Source: RUG11462 sp045539315
GTDB taxonomy: Bacteria; Bacillota; Clostridia; Oscillospirales; Acutalibacteraceae
Length of the DNA: 64,000 bases
Reading direction: 5' to 3'
Assembly (NCBI GenBank): GCA_045539315.1
Contig: JAZQFC010000039.1
Location: 68,979-132,978 of the forward strand
Position numbers and translations under genes: made by a program. Shown here piece after piece: positions 1 through 7,002 of the stretch. Under the pieces are notes generated by a model. It was not told the origin of the DNA and searched no databases. It worked only from the letters and a program-made list of their open reading frames with translations. The stretch's first letter is position 1. Each line of letters begins with the position of its first letter.

Positions 1-612
1 TTGAACTTTTACAGGCATACCACAAATCCATTGCATAAGGTCTAATTGGTGTGGGCATTGGTTAAGAAGCACGCCACCGCCTTCGCCTTTCCAAGAAGCA
101 CGCCAAGCGCCTGAATCATAATACGCTTTAGGGCGATACCAGTTTGTGATAAGCCAGTTTGTTCTTCTTATCTGACCATATTCGCCACTCTTTACGAGTT
201 CACGCATTTTTTTATAAACGCAGTTTGTTCGCTGATTAAACATCATACCAAAAACAACATTGTGTTTATCTGCTTCTTTGTTCATTTCATTAACCTGCTT
301 TGTATAAACGCCGGCAGGTTTTTCAACCATAACATGAAGACCTTTTTTCATAGCGGCAATTGCATATCTTGGGTGGTCATAGTGTGGCACTGCAACCAAA
401 ACCGCATTAATAAGCCCACTATCGAGCATTTCATCTGCATCTTCAAAAACTGCTACGCCTTCAACTTTTTCCTTTGCAAACTCAAGGCGAGCAGGGTTGA
501 TATCTGCAATTGCAGTTACAACAAAATCAGGGCAATTTCCTTCTAAAATGTTATTAAGATGGCCTGTTCCCATATTACCAAGGCCGATAATTCCAAGTCT
601 AATCTTTTCCAT
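1..612 (-). CDS. Gfo/Idh/MocA family NAD(P)-dependent oxidoreductase (C-terminus outside window)
   Basis: Reading the minus strand from an ATG at 612 gives 204 codons open to the window edge. The N-terminus has the Rossmann motif GLGNMG (about residues 10-15), then EKP (about residue 115), the usual catalytic-lysine motif of this family, and a GGGVLLNQCPHQLDL segment typical of the C-terminal substrate domain. Family members oxidise or epimerise sugars and inositols with NAD(P). The start lies 4 bases after the stop of the upstream isomerase gene and uses a GAGGT ribosome-binding site inside that gene's end, so the two are co-translated. Together with the two TIM-barrel isomerases upstream this suggests catabolism of a sugar or cyclitol; the substrate cannot be read from the sequence. 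Confidence 0.9.
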   Translation of the reverse strand, partial: MEKIRLGIIGLGNMGTGHLNNILEGNCPDFVVTAIADINPARLEFAKEKVEGVAVFEDADEMLDSGLINAVLVAVPHYDHPRYAIAAMKKGLHVMVEKPAGVYTKQVNEMNKEADKHNVVFGMMFNQRTNCVYKKMRELVKSGEYGQIRRTNWLITNWYRPKAYYDSGAWRASWKGEGGGVLLNQCPHQLDLMQWICGMPVKVQ

Positions 613-616
613 AATA

Positions 617-1363
617 TTATACCTCAATTCCAAGTGTGTTTACACAATAATCAAAACTCTTTTTCAAGCATTCAAATGGGTCTTCGCCATTGCAATTATC
701 TTGCTCTACAAAAGCATATTCAACGCCTGAATCTTTTGCCGCTTCGACAATTGAATGGAAATTCATATTACCGCTACCAACAGGCAACATAACACGCTTA
801 AAGCCCATATCTTTAAGATGAATACAAGGGATTCTTCCTTTTAATCTTCTTAAAGTTTGAGCAGGGTCTGCGCCACCTGCTTGCACCCAATATGTATCAA
901 CTGTGATTTTAAGTTCATCTGTAGAATATCTCTCACAAAGCAAATCTAAAATTGTTTTGCCATCAATAATCTGAAATTCAGGGTCGTGGTTATGATAACA
1001 AAGAGATACATCTGATTTTGCGATAGTTTTTATTGCTTCATCAAATGTTGAAGCAAAATCATCAACAGAATTTTGAGTGAAATCATACCAACCAATGCCT
1101 ACATAATCACAATTAAAACTCTTATGAAAATCAATTGTTTCTTCAGTTTCATTTAAAATTTTGTTTGTATCAAAATGAGTAAGCGGTGCTACAAGGCCGT
1201 ATTTTTCTAACTTTTCATTAATCCATTCGGTTGTGTAATCACAAACACCTGAAAGTTGCACTGCTTTGTAGCCGATTTGCGATACTTTTTTCAAAGTTTC
1301 TTCAAGCGATTCTAAATCTTTACAATAATCTCTTACTGTATAAAGTTGTGCACCAAGTTTCAT
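617..1363 (-). CDS. sugar phosphate isomerase/epimerase family TIM-barrel protein
   Basis: 248 residues, full length for the xylose-isomerase-like / AP-endonuclease-2 TIM-barrel family. It starts MKLGAQLYTVRD, the usual first strand of this family, and contains CYHNHDPEF, DTYWVQAGGADP and HLKDMG, which carry the conserved metal-site residues His, Asp and Glu. Such proteins isomerise or epimerise sugars, ketoses or keto-inositols. It has an AAAGGGG ribosome-binding site that overlaps the end of the upstream gene, and is the middle gene of a three-gene minus-strand operon. A related protein is encoded at 18576-19322. Substrate unknown. Confidence 0.88.
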   Translation of the reverse strand: MKLGAQLYTVRDYCKDLESLEETLKKVSQIGYKAVQLSGVCDYTTEWINEKLEKYGLVAPLTHFDTNKILNETEETIDFHKSFNCDYVGIGWYDFTQNSVDDFASTFDEAIKTIAKSDVSLCYHNHDPEFQIIDGKTILDLLCERYSTDELKITVDTYWVQAGGADPAQTLRRLKGRIPCIHLKDMGFKRVMLPVGSGNMNFHSIVEAAKDSGVEYAFVEQDNCNGEDPFECLKKSFDYCVNTLGIEV

Positions 1364-1367
1364 ATTT

Positions 1368-2204
1368 CTATACCCCTTTTATAATATTTTTCAAAGCATT
1401 TACGCCAGCGTCAAACGCTTCACGGTTGTCTTTATAACTTTGTAAAATTGTACTTGTTTCGCCTTCTTGTTCAAGGTTTTTGAGTCCTGAAAACTCATAC
1501 AAATGTGGCTCTAAAGTTAAAATCTCGCCTTTATACATTTTTAGCAACTCTGCGATATTTCCAACACCTTTTCCCGATGGAACAATTGTGCCATCCAAAA
1601 GCGCATCTTTAATATGCATATAATGAATGTAAGGCGCTAATGTTTTAAATGCCGAAACAGTTTCAACACCGCATTGAATAAAGTTTGCAGGGTCGTAAAC
1701 TGCTTTTAATTCTGGTATTTCTTTGTGAATAATCTCACAACGAGATGCAACATCGCCGAAAATACCTTTTTCATTTTCGTGGCACAAAACAACATCGCTC
1801 ATTTTACCAACTCTAACAAACTCGCCCATTCGCTCAAGCACCTGTGATTTATAATCATCAGGGTTTTTATCCTTATCAATATAAAATGAGAAAAGTCTGA
1901 AAGCCTTTGCCTCTAAAACATCGGCAATTTCTAAAGTTCTTTTGAATTTTTCAATATGCTCATCAAAATCATCATTAATTCCGATTTTGCCTATTGGTGA
2001 GCCAATTGAAAAAACGCTGATACCATTTTCATTTAATTGTTTTTTAATTTCTTTAGCCTTTTCTACAGACAAATCCGAAACATTAATTCCATCAACATTT
2101 CTAATCTCAAGATTAAAAATCTCGTTTTCTTTCATCGCTTTTATTTGCTCTGCTAATGAGTCGCCTGCTTCATCTGCAAAGGCACAAAGTTTAAATTTTT
2201 GCAT
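1368..2204 (-). CDS. sugar phosphate isomerase/epimerase (TIM barrel), first gene of operon
   Basis: 278 residues when started at the ATG at 2204, which follows an AAGGAGTG ribosome-binding site at ideal spacing; a longer in-frame extension to 2330 has no ribosome-binding site and runs into the upstream regulatory region, so it is rejected. The protein begins MQKFKLCAFADEAGDS and contains VLCHENEKGIFGD, AVYDPANFIQCG, HIKDALLDG and LEPHL, matching the Glu/Asp/His metal site of xylose-isomerase-like barrels. It probably acts with the following isomerase and MocA-type dehydrogenase in sugar or inositol breakdown, and may be controlled by the divergent AraC regulator. Exact reaction unknown. Confidence 0.87.
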   Translation of the reverse strand: MQKFKLCAFADEAGDSLAEQIKAMKENEIFNLEIRNVDGINVSDLSVEKAKEIKKQLNENGISVFSIGSPIGKIGINDDFDEHIEKFKRTLEIADVLEAKAFRLFSFYIDKDKNPDDYKSQVLERMGEFVRVGKMSDVVLCHENEKGIFGDVASRCEIIHKEIPELKAVYDPANFIQCGVETVSAFKTLAPYIHYMHIKDALLDGTIVPSGKGVGNIAELLKMYKGEILTLEPHLYEFSGLKNLEQEGETSTILQSYKDNREAFDAGVNALKNIIKGV

Positions 2205-2328
2205 ATACTCACACTCCTTTAAACCAATTATAATATGTTTATATTTGCAAATCAATTGCGAATATACGCAAAAACCTTGCAAAAACACGCATATAGTGAT
2301 ATAATTAATTAAATGAATGCATTTATAC

Positions 2329-2424
2329 AATTCAATTCCATGAATTGCCTTATGGCATGAATTGAAATCTGCGATTTCATGAATTGAGCCTATCGGCTCA
2401 TGAATTGCACCTCGAGTGCATTGA
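2329..2424. repeat. tandem ATGAATT-hairpin repeat array
   Basis: Four copies of ATGAATT start at 2340, 2357, 2379 and 2400 (a degenerate fifth at 2420). Between successive copies lies a short self-complementary insert, and the inserts differ: GCC-TTAT-GGC, GAAATC-TGC-GATTTC, GAGCC-TATC-GGCTC and GCAC-CTCGA-GTGC. The array therefore forms a row of small hairpins whose stems vary while the joints are constant. CAATTC at 2329 pairs with the first GAATTG. It ends just before the ribosome-binding site of the AraC gene, so it would be in that gene's leader if transcribed. Confidence 0.85.
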
Positions 2425-2436
2425 AAGGAAATAATT

Positions 2437-3249
2437 ATGGGTAATATAACCGAGTATGTAAACGGCGAATTAAAGTGTAGTCATACCGTTACCGTGTCAC
2501 CAAAAGCGCAAGACTTTAATATGCACGCGCACGATGTTTATGAACTTTATTTTTTTATAAGCGGCAACGCCGAGTATTTTGTTGAGGGTAATGTTTATAA
2601 ATTGCAACCTAACGATATTATGATTATGCGCCAAGGTGAAACGCACAAACTTCAAGTTAAAGGCGATACTACTTATGAACGAGTTTCTATTCACTTTTCG
2701 CCTATGATAGTTTACGAATGCATTGGCGATACTGTTTTAACCCCTTTTAACTCGCGCCCTTTGGGGTTGATGAATTTATATAGGGTAAGTGATTTTGAAA
2801 CCGACCACTATATTTCTTGCATTGATACAATAAAGAAATGCATTGATGAAAGCAAAGATAATACCTATATAATAGCGCCTTTGATTTCGCTACTTGTTGA
2901 AATTTCAAAAGCATATGACAACAAAGCGCAAAACAAAGTTAAAATAAAGCGTTCTCTTGCAGTTGAAATGGTTGATTTTATAAACAAGAATTTATTTGAA
3001 CAACTGAATCTTAAAATAATTGCCGATAATTTTTATATAAGCAGTTCACAAGCCAACCGAGTTTTTAAAAGGCAGGTTGGCACATCGATTTGGGAGTATG
3101 TTGTGATAAAACGTTTAATGGCGGCAAAAGATATGATTTTAAAAGGCGAAAGCGCCTCGGCTACGGCAGAAAAATGTGGTTTTTCCGACTACTCATCATT
3201 TTGGCGAGCGTATAAAAAACAATTTAATCAAAACCCTAAAAACAACTAA
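2437..3249 (+). CDS. AraC family transcriptional regulator (cupin sensor)
   Basis: 270 residues. The N-terminal half is a cupin-like sugar-binding domain (HDVYELYFFISGNAEYFVEG, then QPNDIMIMRQGETHKLQ). The C-terminal 100 residues are the double helix-turn-helix of AraC/XylS proteins (IADNFYISSSQANRVFKRQVGTS... and AEKCGFSDYSSFWRAYKKQF). The AAAGGA ribosome-binding site lies right after the hairpin-repeat array. It is divergent from the sugar isomerase/dehydrogenase operon and is the natural candidate for its regulator, probably as an activator responding to the sugar substrate; this pairing is inference. Confidence 0.92.
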   Translation: MGNITEYVNGELKCSHTVTVSPKAQDFNMHAHDVYELYFFISGNAEYFVEGNVYKLQPNDIMIMRQGETHKLQVKGDTTYERVSIHFSPMIVYECIGDTVLTPFNSRPLGLMNLYRVSDFETDHYISCIDTIKKCIDESKDNTYIIAPLISLLVEISKAYDNKAQNKVKIKRSLAVEMVDFINKNLFEQLNLKIIADNFYISSSQANRVFKRQVGTSIWEYVVIKRLMAAKDMILKGESASATAEKCGFSDYSSFWRAYKKQFNQNPKNN

Positions 3250-3276
3250 AAACCGCACTCAATGAGTGCGGTTTTT
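3248..3276. terminator. bidirectional rho-independent terminator
   Basis: A perfect stem (CCGCACTCA/TGAGTGCGG) flanked by A- and T-runs sits between convergent genes. The same stem recurs at 4501-4532 on the other side of the next cassette. Confidence 0.93.
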
Positions 3277-3285
3277 ATGTTATTT

Positions 3286-3942
3286 CTATTTTTTCGCAGT
3301 AGTTGTTTCTTCCATTCCGTTAATACTATCTCCAAAGATATAATTTAAATCGAAGAAATATTCTCTTGCATTGTTTCTATAACTATTAAAAGTTTCAACA
3401 ACCTGTTCGAAACTTCCTTCTGGGTTTTTACAGAAATCGAAAAATGCAATAGTATTAGTAAAGAATTTTTTTAATGTAGGATAATGCTCATAATCAGAGT
3501 GTTTTCCACTAATATCTTGCATTTTTTCTTTAGCACTCTCAAGCAATTTTGTGATTTTTTTAACTTTTCCGTTTGTTTTATAAATTTCAGATGCTAAATC
3601 AACAAATGCTGAAAAATCATCATCATATAAAGAGCAAAAATCAGACCAATCACCATACTCATATTCTGTTTTCCCCATCAAACTTGCAACTGCTTTTTCT
3701 ATCTCTTCGTCTGTTACATTAAGTTCCTCTGCTAAATCATCTAAATAATAATCAGAATCATAACTGCTAGAATCATAAACACCAAGTCGCCATGCTTCAT
3801 AAACGCACATCGAATAATCATTTGTCATATTATATGCTTGTTTAATATCTTCAAAAGCAGAAGATGAATCTTTAAACGCAGTACAACTACACAAAGATAC
3901 ACAAATAAGAACAGCCAACAACAAACTTAAAACTTTTTTCAT
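3286..3942 (-). CDS. putative lipoprotein, unknown function
   Basis: 218 residues with a lipoprotein signal peptide: MKK, a hydrophobic stretch, and the lipobox LCSC with the modified cysteine near residue 19. The rest is mostly helical and acidic, with Asp/Tyr/Ser-rich segments and no domain I recognise. It starts 3 bases after the stop of the small membrane protein gene at 3946-4173, so both are made from the promoter at 4220-4248. A location on the outer face of the membrane is inferred from the lipobox. It is the likely output of the XRE-controlled circuit; its role is unknown. Confidence 0.8.
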   Translation of the reverse strand: MKKVLSLLLAVLICVSLCSCTAFKDSSSAFEDIKQAYNMTNDYSMCVYEAWRLGVYDSSSYDSDYYLDDLAEELNVTDEEIEKAVASLMGKTEYEYGDWSDFCSLYDDDFSAFVDLASEIYKTNGKVKKITKLLESAKEKMQDISGKHSDYEHYPTLKKFFTNTIAFFDFCKNPEGSFEQVVETFNSYRNNAREYFFDLNYIFGDSINGMEETTTAKK

Positions 3943-3945
3943 TTT

Positions 3946-4173
3946 TTATTCCCCTTCTTTTTTGCTTTTTTTAAAAATCAAAAATACAAATACAGCGCAA
4001 ACAGGAATTGCTAAAAGCATTCCCAACAACAAAGCAGAAACAACACAACATACAAAACCAATAATACCTAATTGAATGATTCCTTTCACTGCTCCAACAA
4101 TTGCAGGTATTGCGCCAAGTACACAACCGGTAATTATAGCACCGATTATAGTTCCAAGTGTAAATGAATCCAT
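3946..4173 (-). CDS. small integral membrane protein, Gly/Ala-rich
   Basis: 75 residues with two hydrophobic segments (about 5-33 and 35-66) separated by a short hinge, and a positively charged tail FKKSKKEGE. The first segment is glycine/alanine-rich. The start at 4173 has a strong AAAGGAGG ribosome-binding site. It is the first gene after the TTGACT-N17-TATAAT promoter that is overlaid by operators, and is co-transcribed with the lipoprotein gene. A hole-forming or stress-membrane role is possible, but nothing in the sequence proves it. Confidence 0.72.
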   Translation of the reverse strand: MDSFTLGTIIGAIITGCVLGAIPAIVGAVKGIIQLGIIGFVCCVVSALLLGMLLAIPVCAVFVFLIFKKSKKEGE

Positions 4174-4197
4174 TATTTTTCCTCCTTTGGTAATATT

Positions 4198-4265
4198 TAG
4201 ATAATTTTTATCTAAATATATTATAGATAATATTTATCTAAAAGTCAATAGATAAATTTTATCTA
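4198..4265. promoter_or_regulatory. three tandem 17-bp palindromic operators (TAGATAA-N3-TTATCTA)
   Basis: Perfect 7-bp inverted arms occur three times: TAGATAATTTTTATCTA at 4198-4214, TAGATAATATTTATCTA at 4224-4240 and TAGATAAATTTTATCTA at 4249-4265, with start-to-start spacing of 26 and 25 bp. They lie between the divergent XRE gene and the membrane/lipoprotein operon and cover both promoters (a TATAAT for the XRE gene is at 4268-4273). The layout is that of an autoregulated Cro/CI-type repressor. The second locus at 28051-28118 has the same geometry with a different sequence. Confidence 0.88.
4220..4248 (-). promoter_or_regulatory. sigma-A type promoter for the membrane protein/lipoprotein operon
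   Basis: Read on the minus strand, TTGACT (4248-4243) is separated by 17 bases from TATAAT (4225-4220). Operator 2 (4224-4240) fills the spacer and operator 3 (4249-4265) abuts the -35 box, so a bound repressor would block polymerase. Confidence 0.8.
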
Positions 4266-4289
4266 GATATAATATATTTGGTGATAATA

Positions 4290-4502
4290 ATGAAAAACAG
4301 AATTAAAGATTTACGAGAAGATAATGATTTAACCCAACAGCAAATAGCAGATGAAATTGGTATAACGCAAAGAAAATACAGTTATATAGAAACAGGAACT
4401 CAACAATTAACCGATGAAATTTTATGTAAATTAGCAGATTTTTATAATGTTAGTATTGACTATATTCTATTTCGAACTGAAAACAAAAATGTAAACAACT
4501 AA
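4290..4502 (+). CDS. XRE family helix-turn-helix regulator (short, DNA-binding domain only)
   Basis: 70 residues from the ATG at 4290; in-frame TTG/GTG codons at 4278 and 4281 are possible but lie closer to the -10 box, and the GGTG at 4280-4283 is the only ribosome-binding-like sequence. The whole protein is a Cro/C1-type domain: IKDLREDNDLTQQQIADEIGITQRKYSYIETGTQQLTDEILCKLADFY, ending SIDYILF. It has no sensor domain. It is a paralogue of the regulator at 28192-28416 but differs in the recognition helix (TQRKYSYIE versus SQTGYSKYE), in line with the different operators. It probably represses itself and the divergent operon. Confidence 0.9.
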   Translation: MKNRIKDLREDNDLTQQQIADEIGITQRKYSYIETGTQQLTDEILCKLADFYNVSIDYILFRTENKNVNN

Positions 4503-4532
4503 AAAACCGCACTCATTGAGTGCGGTTTTTTA
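4501..4532. terminator. bidirectional rho-independent terminator
   Basis: CCGCACTCA/TGAGTGCGG stem with A/T flanks between convergent genes; its stem is the same as that of the terminator at 3248-3276. Confidence 0.93.
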
Positions 4533-4883
4533 TTAATAAATAAATGAATATCTTTTTCTATATTGCTTTGGCGAAATACCTTTATTCTTTTTAAACAAAT
4601 GATAAAAAGTTGAAAGATTTTCAAAGCCACTTTCAAGCGCAATATCAATGATATCTAAATATGTAGTTGTAAGCATTGCTGCTGCATGCTCAATTCGAAG
4701 TTCATTAAGATAAACGCCGATAGTTGTACCGGTTGCCTCTTTGAAAAGCCTGCTGATATGTTCACGAGATTTGCCTGAACGCCTTATAACCTCGCCTGTT
4801 TTAAGAGAATATGTTTCTCTTTTGGTTAATGACTCATAAAATTCATCAAACCAACGAGGTGTTTTTACTAAAAATTCGCTCAT
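4533..4883 (-). CDS. short AraC-type DNA-binding protein lacking a sensor domain
   Basis: 116 residues, almost all of it the AraC/XylS double helix-turn-helix: IRRSGKSREHISRLFKEATGTTIGVYLNELRIEHA followed by IIDIALESGFENLSTFYHLFKKNKGISPKQYRK. Typical family members are about 270-300 residues with an N-terminal effector domain, which is absent here. The start is 3 bases after the stop of the pduL gene and has no clear ribosome-binding site, so it depends on translational coupling. It could be a genuine minimal regulator or the remnant of a longer gene. Confidence 0.78.
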   Translation of the reverse strand: MSEFLVKTPRWFDEFYESLTKRETYSLKTGEVIRRSGKSREHISRLFKEATGTTIGVYLNELRIEHAAAMLTTTYLDIIDIALESGFENLSTFYHLFKKNKGISPKQYRKRYSFIY

Positions 4884-4886
4884 AAG

Positions 4887-5450
4887 TTATTTTACAATAT
4901 AACCTTCTCTAACGCCAAATGCAGCGTTGCTTTCATCAGTATCAATATGCATAGCAAGAGCAAAATTTTCGTGAACTCTGACAACAACATCTTCATAGAT
5001 AGTTGAACGGTCAGATGACTCGGCTTTTACGCTAACGATTTGTTTATCTTCAACGCCTAATTTTTCAGCGTCTGCAGGTGTCATATGAATATGTCTTTTA
5101 GCAACAATAACGCCTTCTGCGATTTCAACTTCGCCACAAGGACCTACTAATTTGCAACCTGGTGTGCCTGCAACATCGCCTGATTCTCTAATAACTGAAT
5201 CAACGCCGATAGAACGAGCATCAGTAGCAGAAATTTCAACTTGGTCTGCAGGGCGAGTTGGACCTAAAATTGTGCAAACGAGTGATTTTTTTGGACCAAC
5301 AACTGTGATTTTTTCTTCACAAGCGAATTGACCTGGTTGTGATAAATCTTTTTTATTTGTAAGAGTTGCGCCCTTACCGAAAAGAGTTTCTAATGTTTCT
5401 TGAGTGATGTGTGCATGTCTTGCGGATGTTTCAATAATAAACTTGTCCAT
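4887..5450 (-). CDS. pduL: PduL-type phosphate acyltransferase (phosphotransacylase)
   Basis: 187 residues, the usual length for stand-alone PduL. It has the two metal-binding halves with SARHAHIT (residues 9-16) and KRHIHMTPADAEKLGV (about 118-133), plus GPTRPADQVEIS between them. PduL enzymes convert acyl-CoA and phosphate to acyl-phosphate and CoA, in anaerobes usually acetyl- or propanoyl-CoA, feeding acetate kinase for ATP. There is no N-terminal encapsulation peptide and no microcompartment shell gene nearby, so a cytosolic acetate-forming role is most likely. The AAGGAGAAA ribosome-binding site supports the start at 5450. Confidence 0.92.
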   Translation of the reverse strand: MDKFIIETSARHAHITQETLETLFGKGATLTNKKDLSQPGQFACEEKITVVGPKKSLVCTILGPTRPADQVEISATDARSIGVDSVIRESGDVAGTPGCKLVGPCGEVEIAEGVIVAKRHIHMTPADAEKLGVEDKQIVSVKAESSDRSTIYEDVVVRVHENFALAMHIDTDESNAAFGVREGYIVK

Positions 5451-5586
5451 TTATTTTTCTCCTTAAATAATCTTTATTAATTATATATTACTCCTTTTTC
5501 AAAATAATTTCAACTGTTTTTGCGAAATTTTAGATTGATTTTTGCTATTATTTATGGTTAAATTGTTTATATAAGGAGTGATATGT

Positions 5587-6351
5587 TTGAAAACTGCTAT
5601 TATTACCGGCGCTTCAAGTGGAATCGGCAAAGAATTTGTTAAACAGATTTCTCAAACAGGCGAGTTTGAAAGAATCTGGGTAATTGCCAGAAGCAAAGAT
5701 AAACTTTTAGACCTTGAATTAAACTTTGGCGAGAGTATTGTACCTATTGCGCTTGATTTAACTGATAAAAATGATTTTGAGAATTTTCAAAAAATTTTAG
5801 AAAAAGAAAAACCTGATATAAAACTTCTCATTAACAACGCAGGTTTTGGGAAATTCGGCTCGCACTCGCAAATTCCTGTAAACGAAAGCGCCGATATGAT
5901 AGATTTAAATTGCAAAGCGGTTGTTATGATGTCTGAAATGTGTTTGCCTTATATGAATGATGGCGCTAAAATTATTCAAGTAGCATCAATTGCCGCTTTT
6001 CAACCTTTACCTTATATTAATGTATATGGCGCTACTAAATCTTTTGTTTTAAATTACGCTATCGGTCTTGATAAAGAGTTAAAAGATAAAAACATTCGAG
6101 TTTTTGCGCTTTGCCCCGGTTGGACAAAAACTAACTTTTTCGATGTTGCAAAAACTAATCCTAACGATGTTAAGACTTTCGGCGTTTGGTTTACCGCAAG
6201 TCAAATTGTTGACTATGCTTTGAAAAAGATTAGAAAAACCAAAAAGGTTATTTTAGTGCCAAGCCTTTACAATAAAATTCAATGCACATTAACAAAAATT
6301 GTTTCAAGAAATATGGCGGCTAACATCTGGCTTAAAATTCAAAAGAAATAA
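5587..6351 (+). CDS. short-chain dehydrogenase/reductase (SDR)
   Basis: 254 residues from a TTG start at 5587, placed 8 bases after the AAGGAG at 5573-5578; a GTG at 5578 is in frame but overlaps that ribosome-binding site. The classical SDR signatures are present: TGASSGIG (N-terminal cofactor loop), NNAGFG, a Ser in the VASIAAF strand and YGATK (catalytic Tyr-x-x-x-Lys), then PGWTKTNFF. Substrate unknown. The luxS gene starts 13 bases after its stop, so the two are likely co-transcribed. Confidence 0.9.
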   Translation: MKTAIITGASSGIGKEFVKQISQTGEFERIWVIARSKDKLLDLELNFGESIVPIALDLTDKNDFENFQKILEKEKPDIKLLINNAGFGKFGSHSQIPVNESADMIDLNCKAVVMMSEMCLPYMNDGAKIIQVASIAAFQPLPYINVYGATKSFVLNYAIGLDKELKDKNIRVFALCPGWTKTNFFDVAKTNPNDVKTFGVWFTASQIVDYALKKIRKTKKVILVPSLYNKIQCTLTKIVSRNMAANIWLKIQKK

Positions 6352-6364
6352 AGGAGAAATCAAA

Positions 6365-6817
6365 ATGGAAAGAATAGCATCTTTTTGCGTTGACCACACA
6401 AAACTTAACAAAGGAGTTTATGTTTCCAGAATTGACGGGGATATTACCACCTATGATATAAGAATGAAAAAGCCTAACGTTGAGCAGGTGCTTGACAACG
6501 GCGCAATTCATACTATTGAGCATCTTTTTGCTACTTATGCTAGAAACTGCGAATATAAAGATAGCGTTATTTACTTTGGTCCTATGGGTTGCAGAACAGG
6601 TTGCTACTTTTTAACAAGAAACCTTGATAACGCTATTGTTTTAAATATTATCAAATCTGCTTTTGAATTTATTGCAAACTTTGAAGGCGAAATTCCTGGT
6701 TCTTCTGAAATCGAATGTGGAAACTATCGCGACCATAATTTAGCGCTTGCAAAGGATGAGACAGAAGAATTTGTAAACATTTTAAAATCTGTTACAACCG
6801 AAAATATGAATTATTGA
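6365..6817 (+). CDS. luxS: S-ribosylhomocysteine lyase LuxS
   Basis: 150 residues from the ATG at 6365 after AAAGGAG. LuxS hallmarks are all visible: HTIEHLFATYAR (metal ligands His and His of HxxEH, with the catalytic Glu), GPMGCRTGCYF (catalytic Cys) and CGNYRDHNL (third metal ligand). It cleaves S-ribosylhomocysteine to homocysteine and DPD, the precursor of autoinducer-2, as part of the activated methyl cycle. No pfs/mtnN gene lies in the window. Use of AI-2 as a signal cannot be judged from this gene alone. Confidence 0.97.
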   Translation: MERIASFCVDHTKLNKGVYVSRIDGDITTYDIRMKKPNVEQVLDNGAIHTIEHLFATYARNCEYKDSVIYFGPMGCRTGCYFLTRNLDNAIVLNIIKSAFEFIANFEGEIPGSSEIECGNYRDHNLALAKDETEEFVNILKSVTTENMNY

Positions 6818-6900
6818 TATTTTATTTGTGCAACATTGTTAAAAACTATGTTAAAATGTTAAAATTTTATATGAAATCATACAAAACACCTTAAAAAAGG

Positions 6901-6956
6901 TTGCAATTTTGTAACTTTCGTGTATAATGATATACAGTTTGTTACAAATTTGTAAC
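6901..6956 (+). promoter_or_regulatory. promoter with WalR-like boxes ahead of the M23/G5 gene
   Basis: TTGCAA (6901-6906), 16 bases, TATAAT (6923-6928). TGTTAC-N5-TGTAAC at 6940-6956 fits the published WalR/YycF consensus TGTWAH-N5-TGTWAH and is also the 16-bp palindrome GTTACAAATTTGTAAC (6941-6956). A weaker copy, TGTAAC-N5-TGTATA, lies at 6910-6926 over the promoter. Confidence 0.65.
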
Positions 6957-7002
6957 TTTTGCTCTGTCGAAAATAACTGACAGAAGAAAGGTGTTTTTTA
7001 TT

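Noticed and set aside
4198..4502. XRE regulator and operators as prophage immunity region
   Set aside because: No integrase, Cro-CI pair, or phage structural genes nearby; the regulated genes are a lipoprotein and a small membrane protein.
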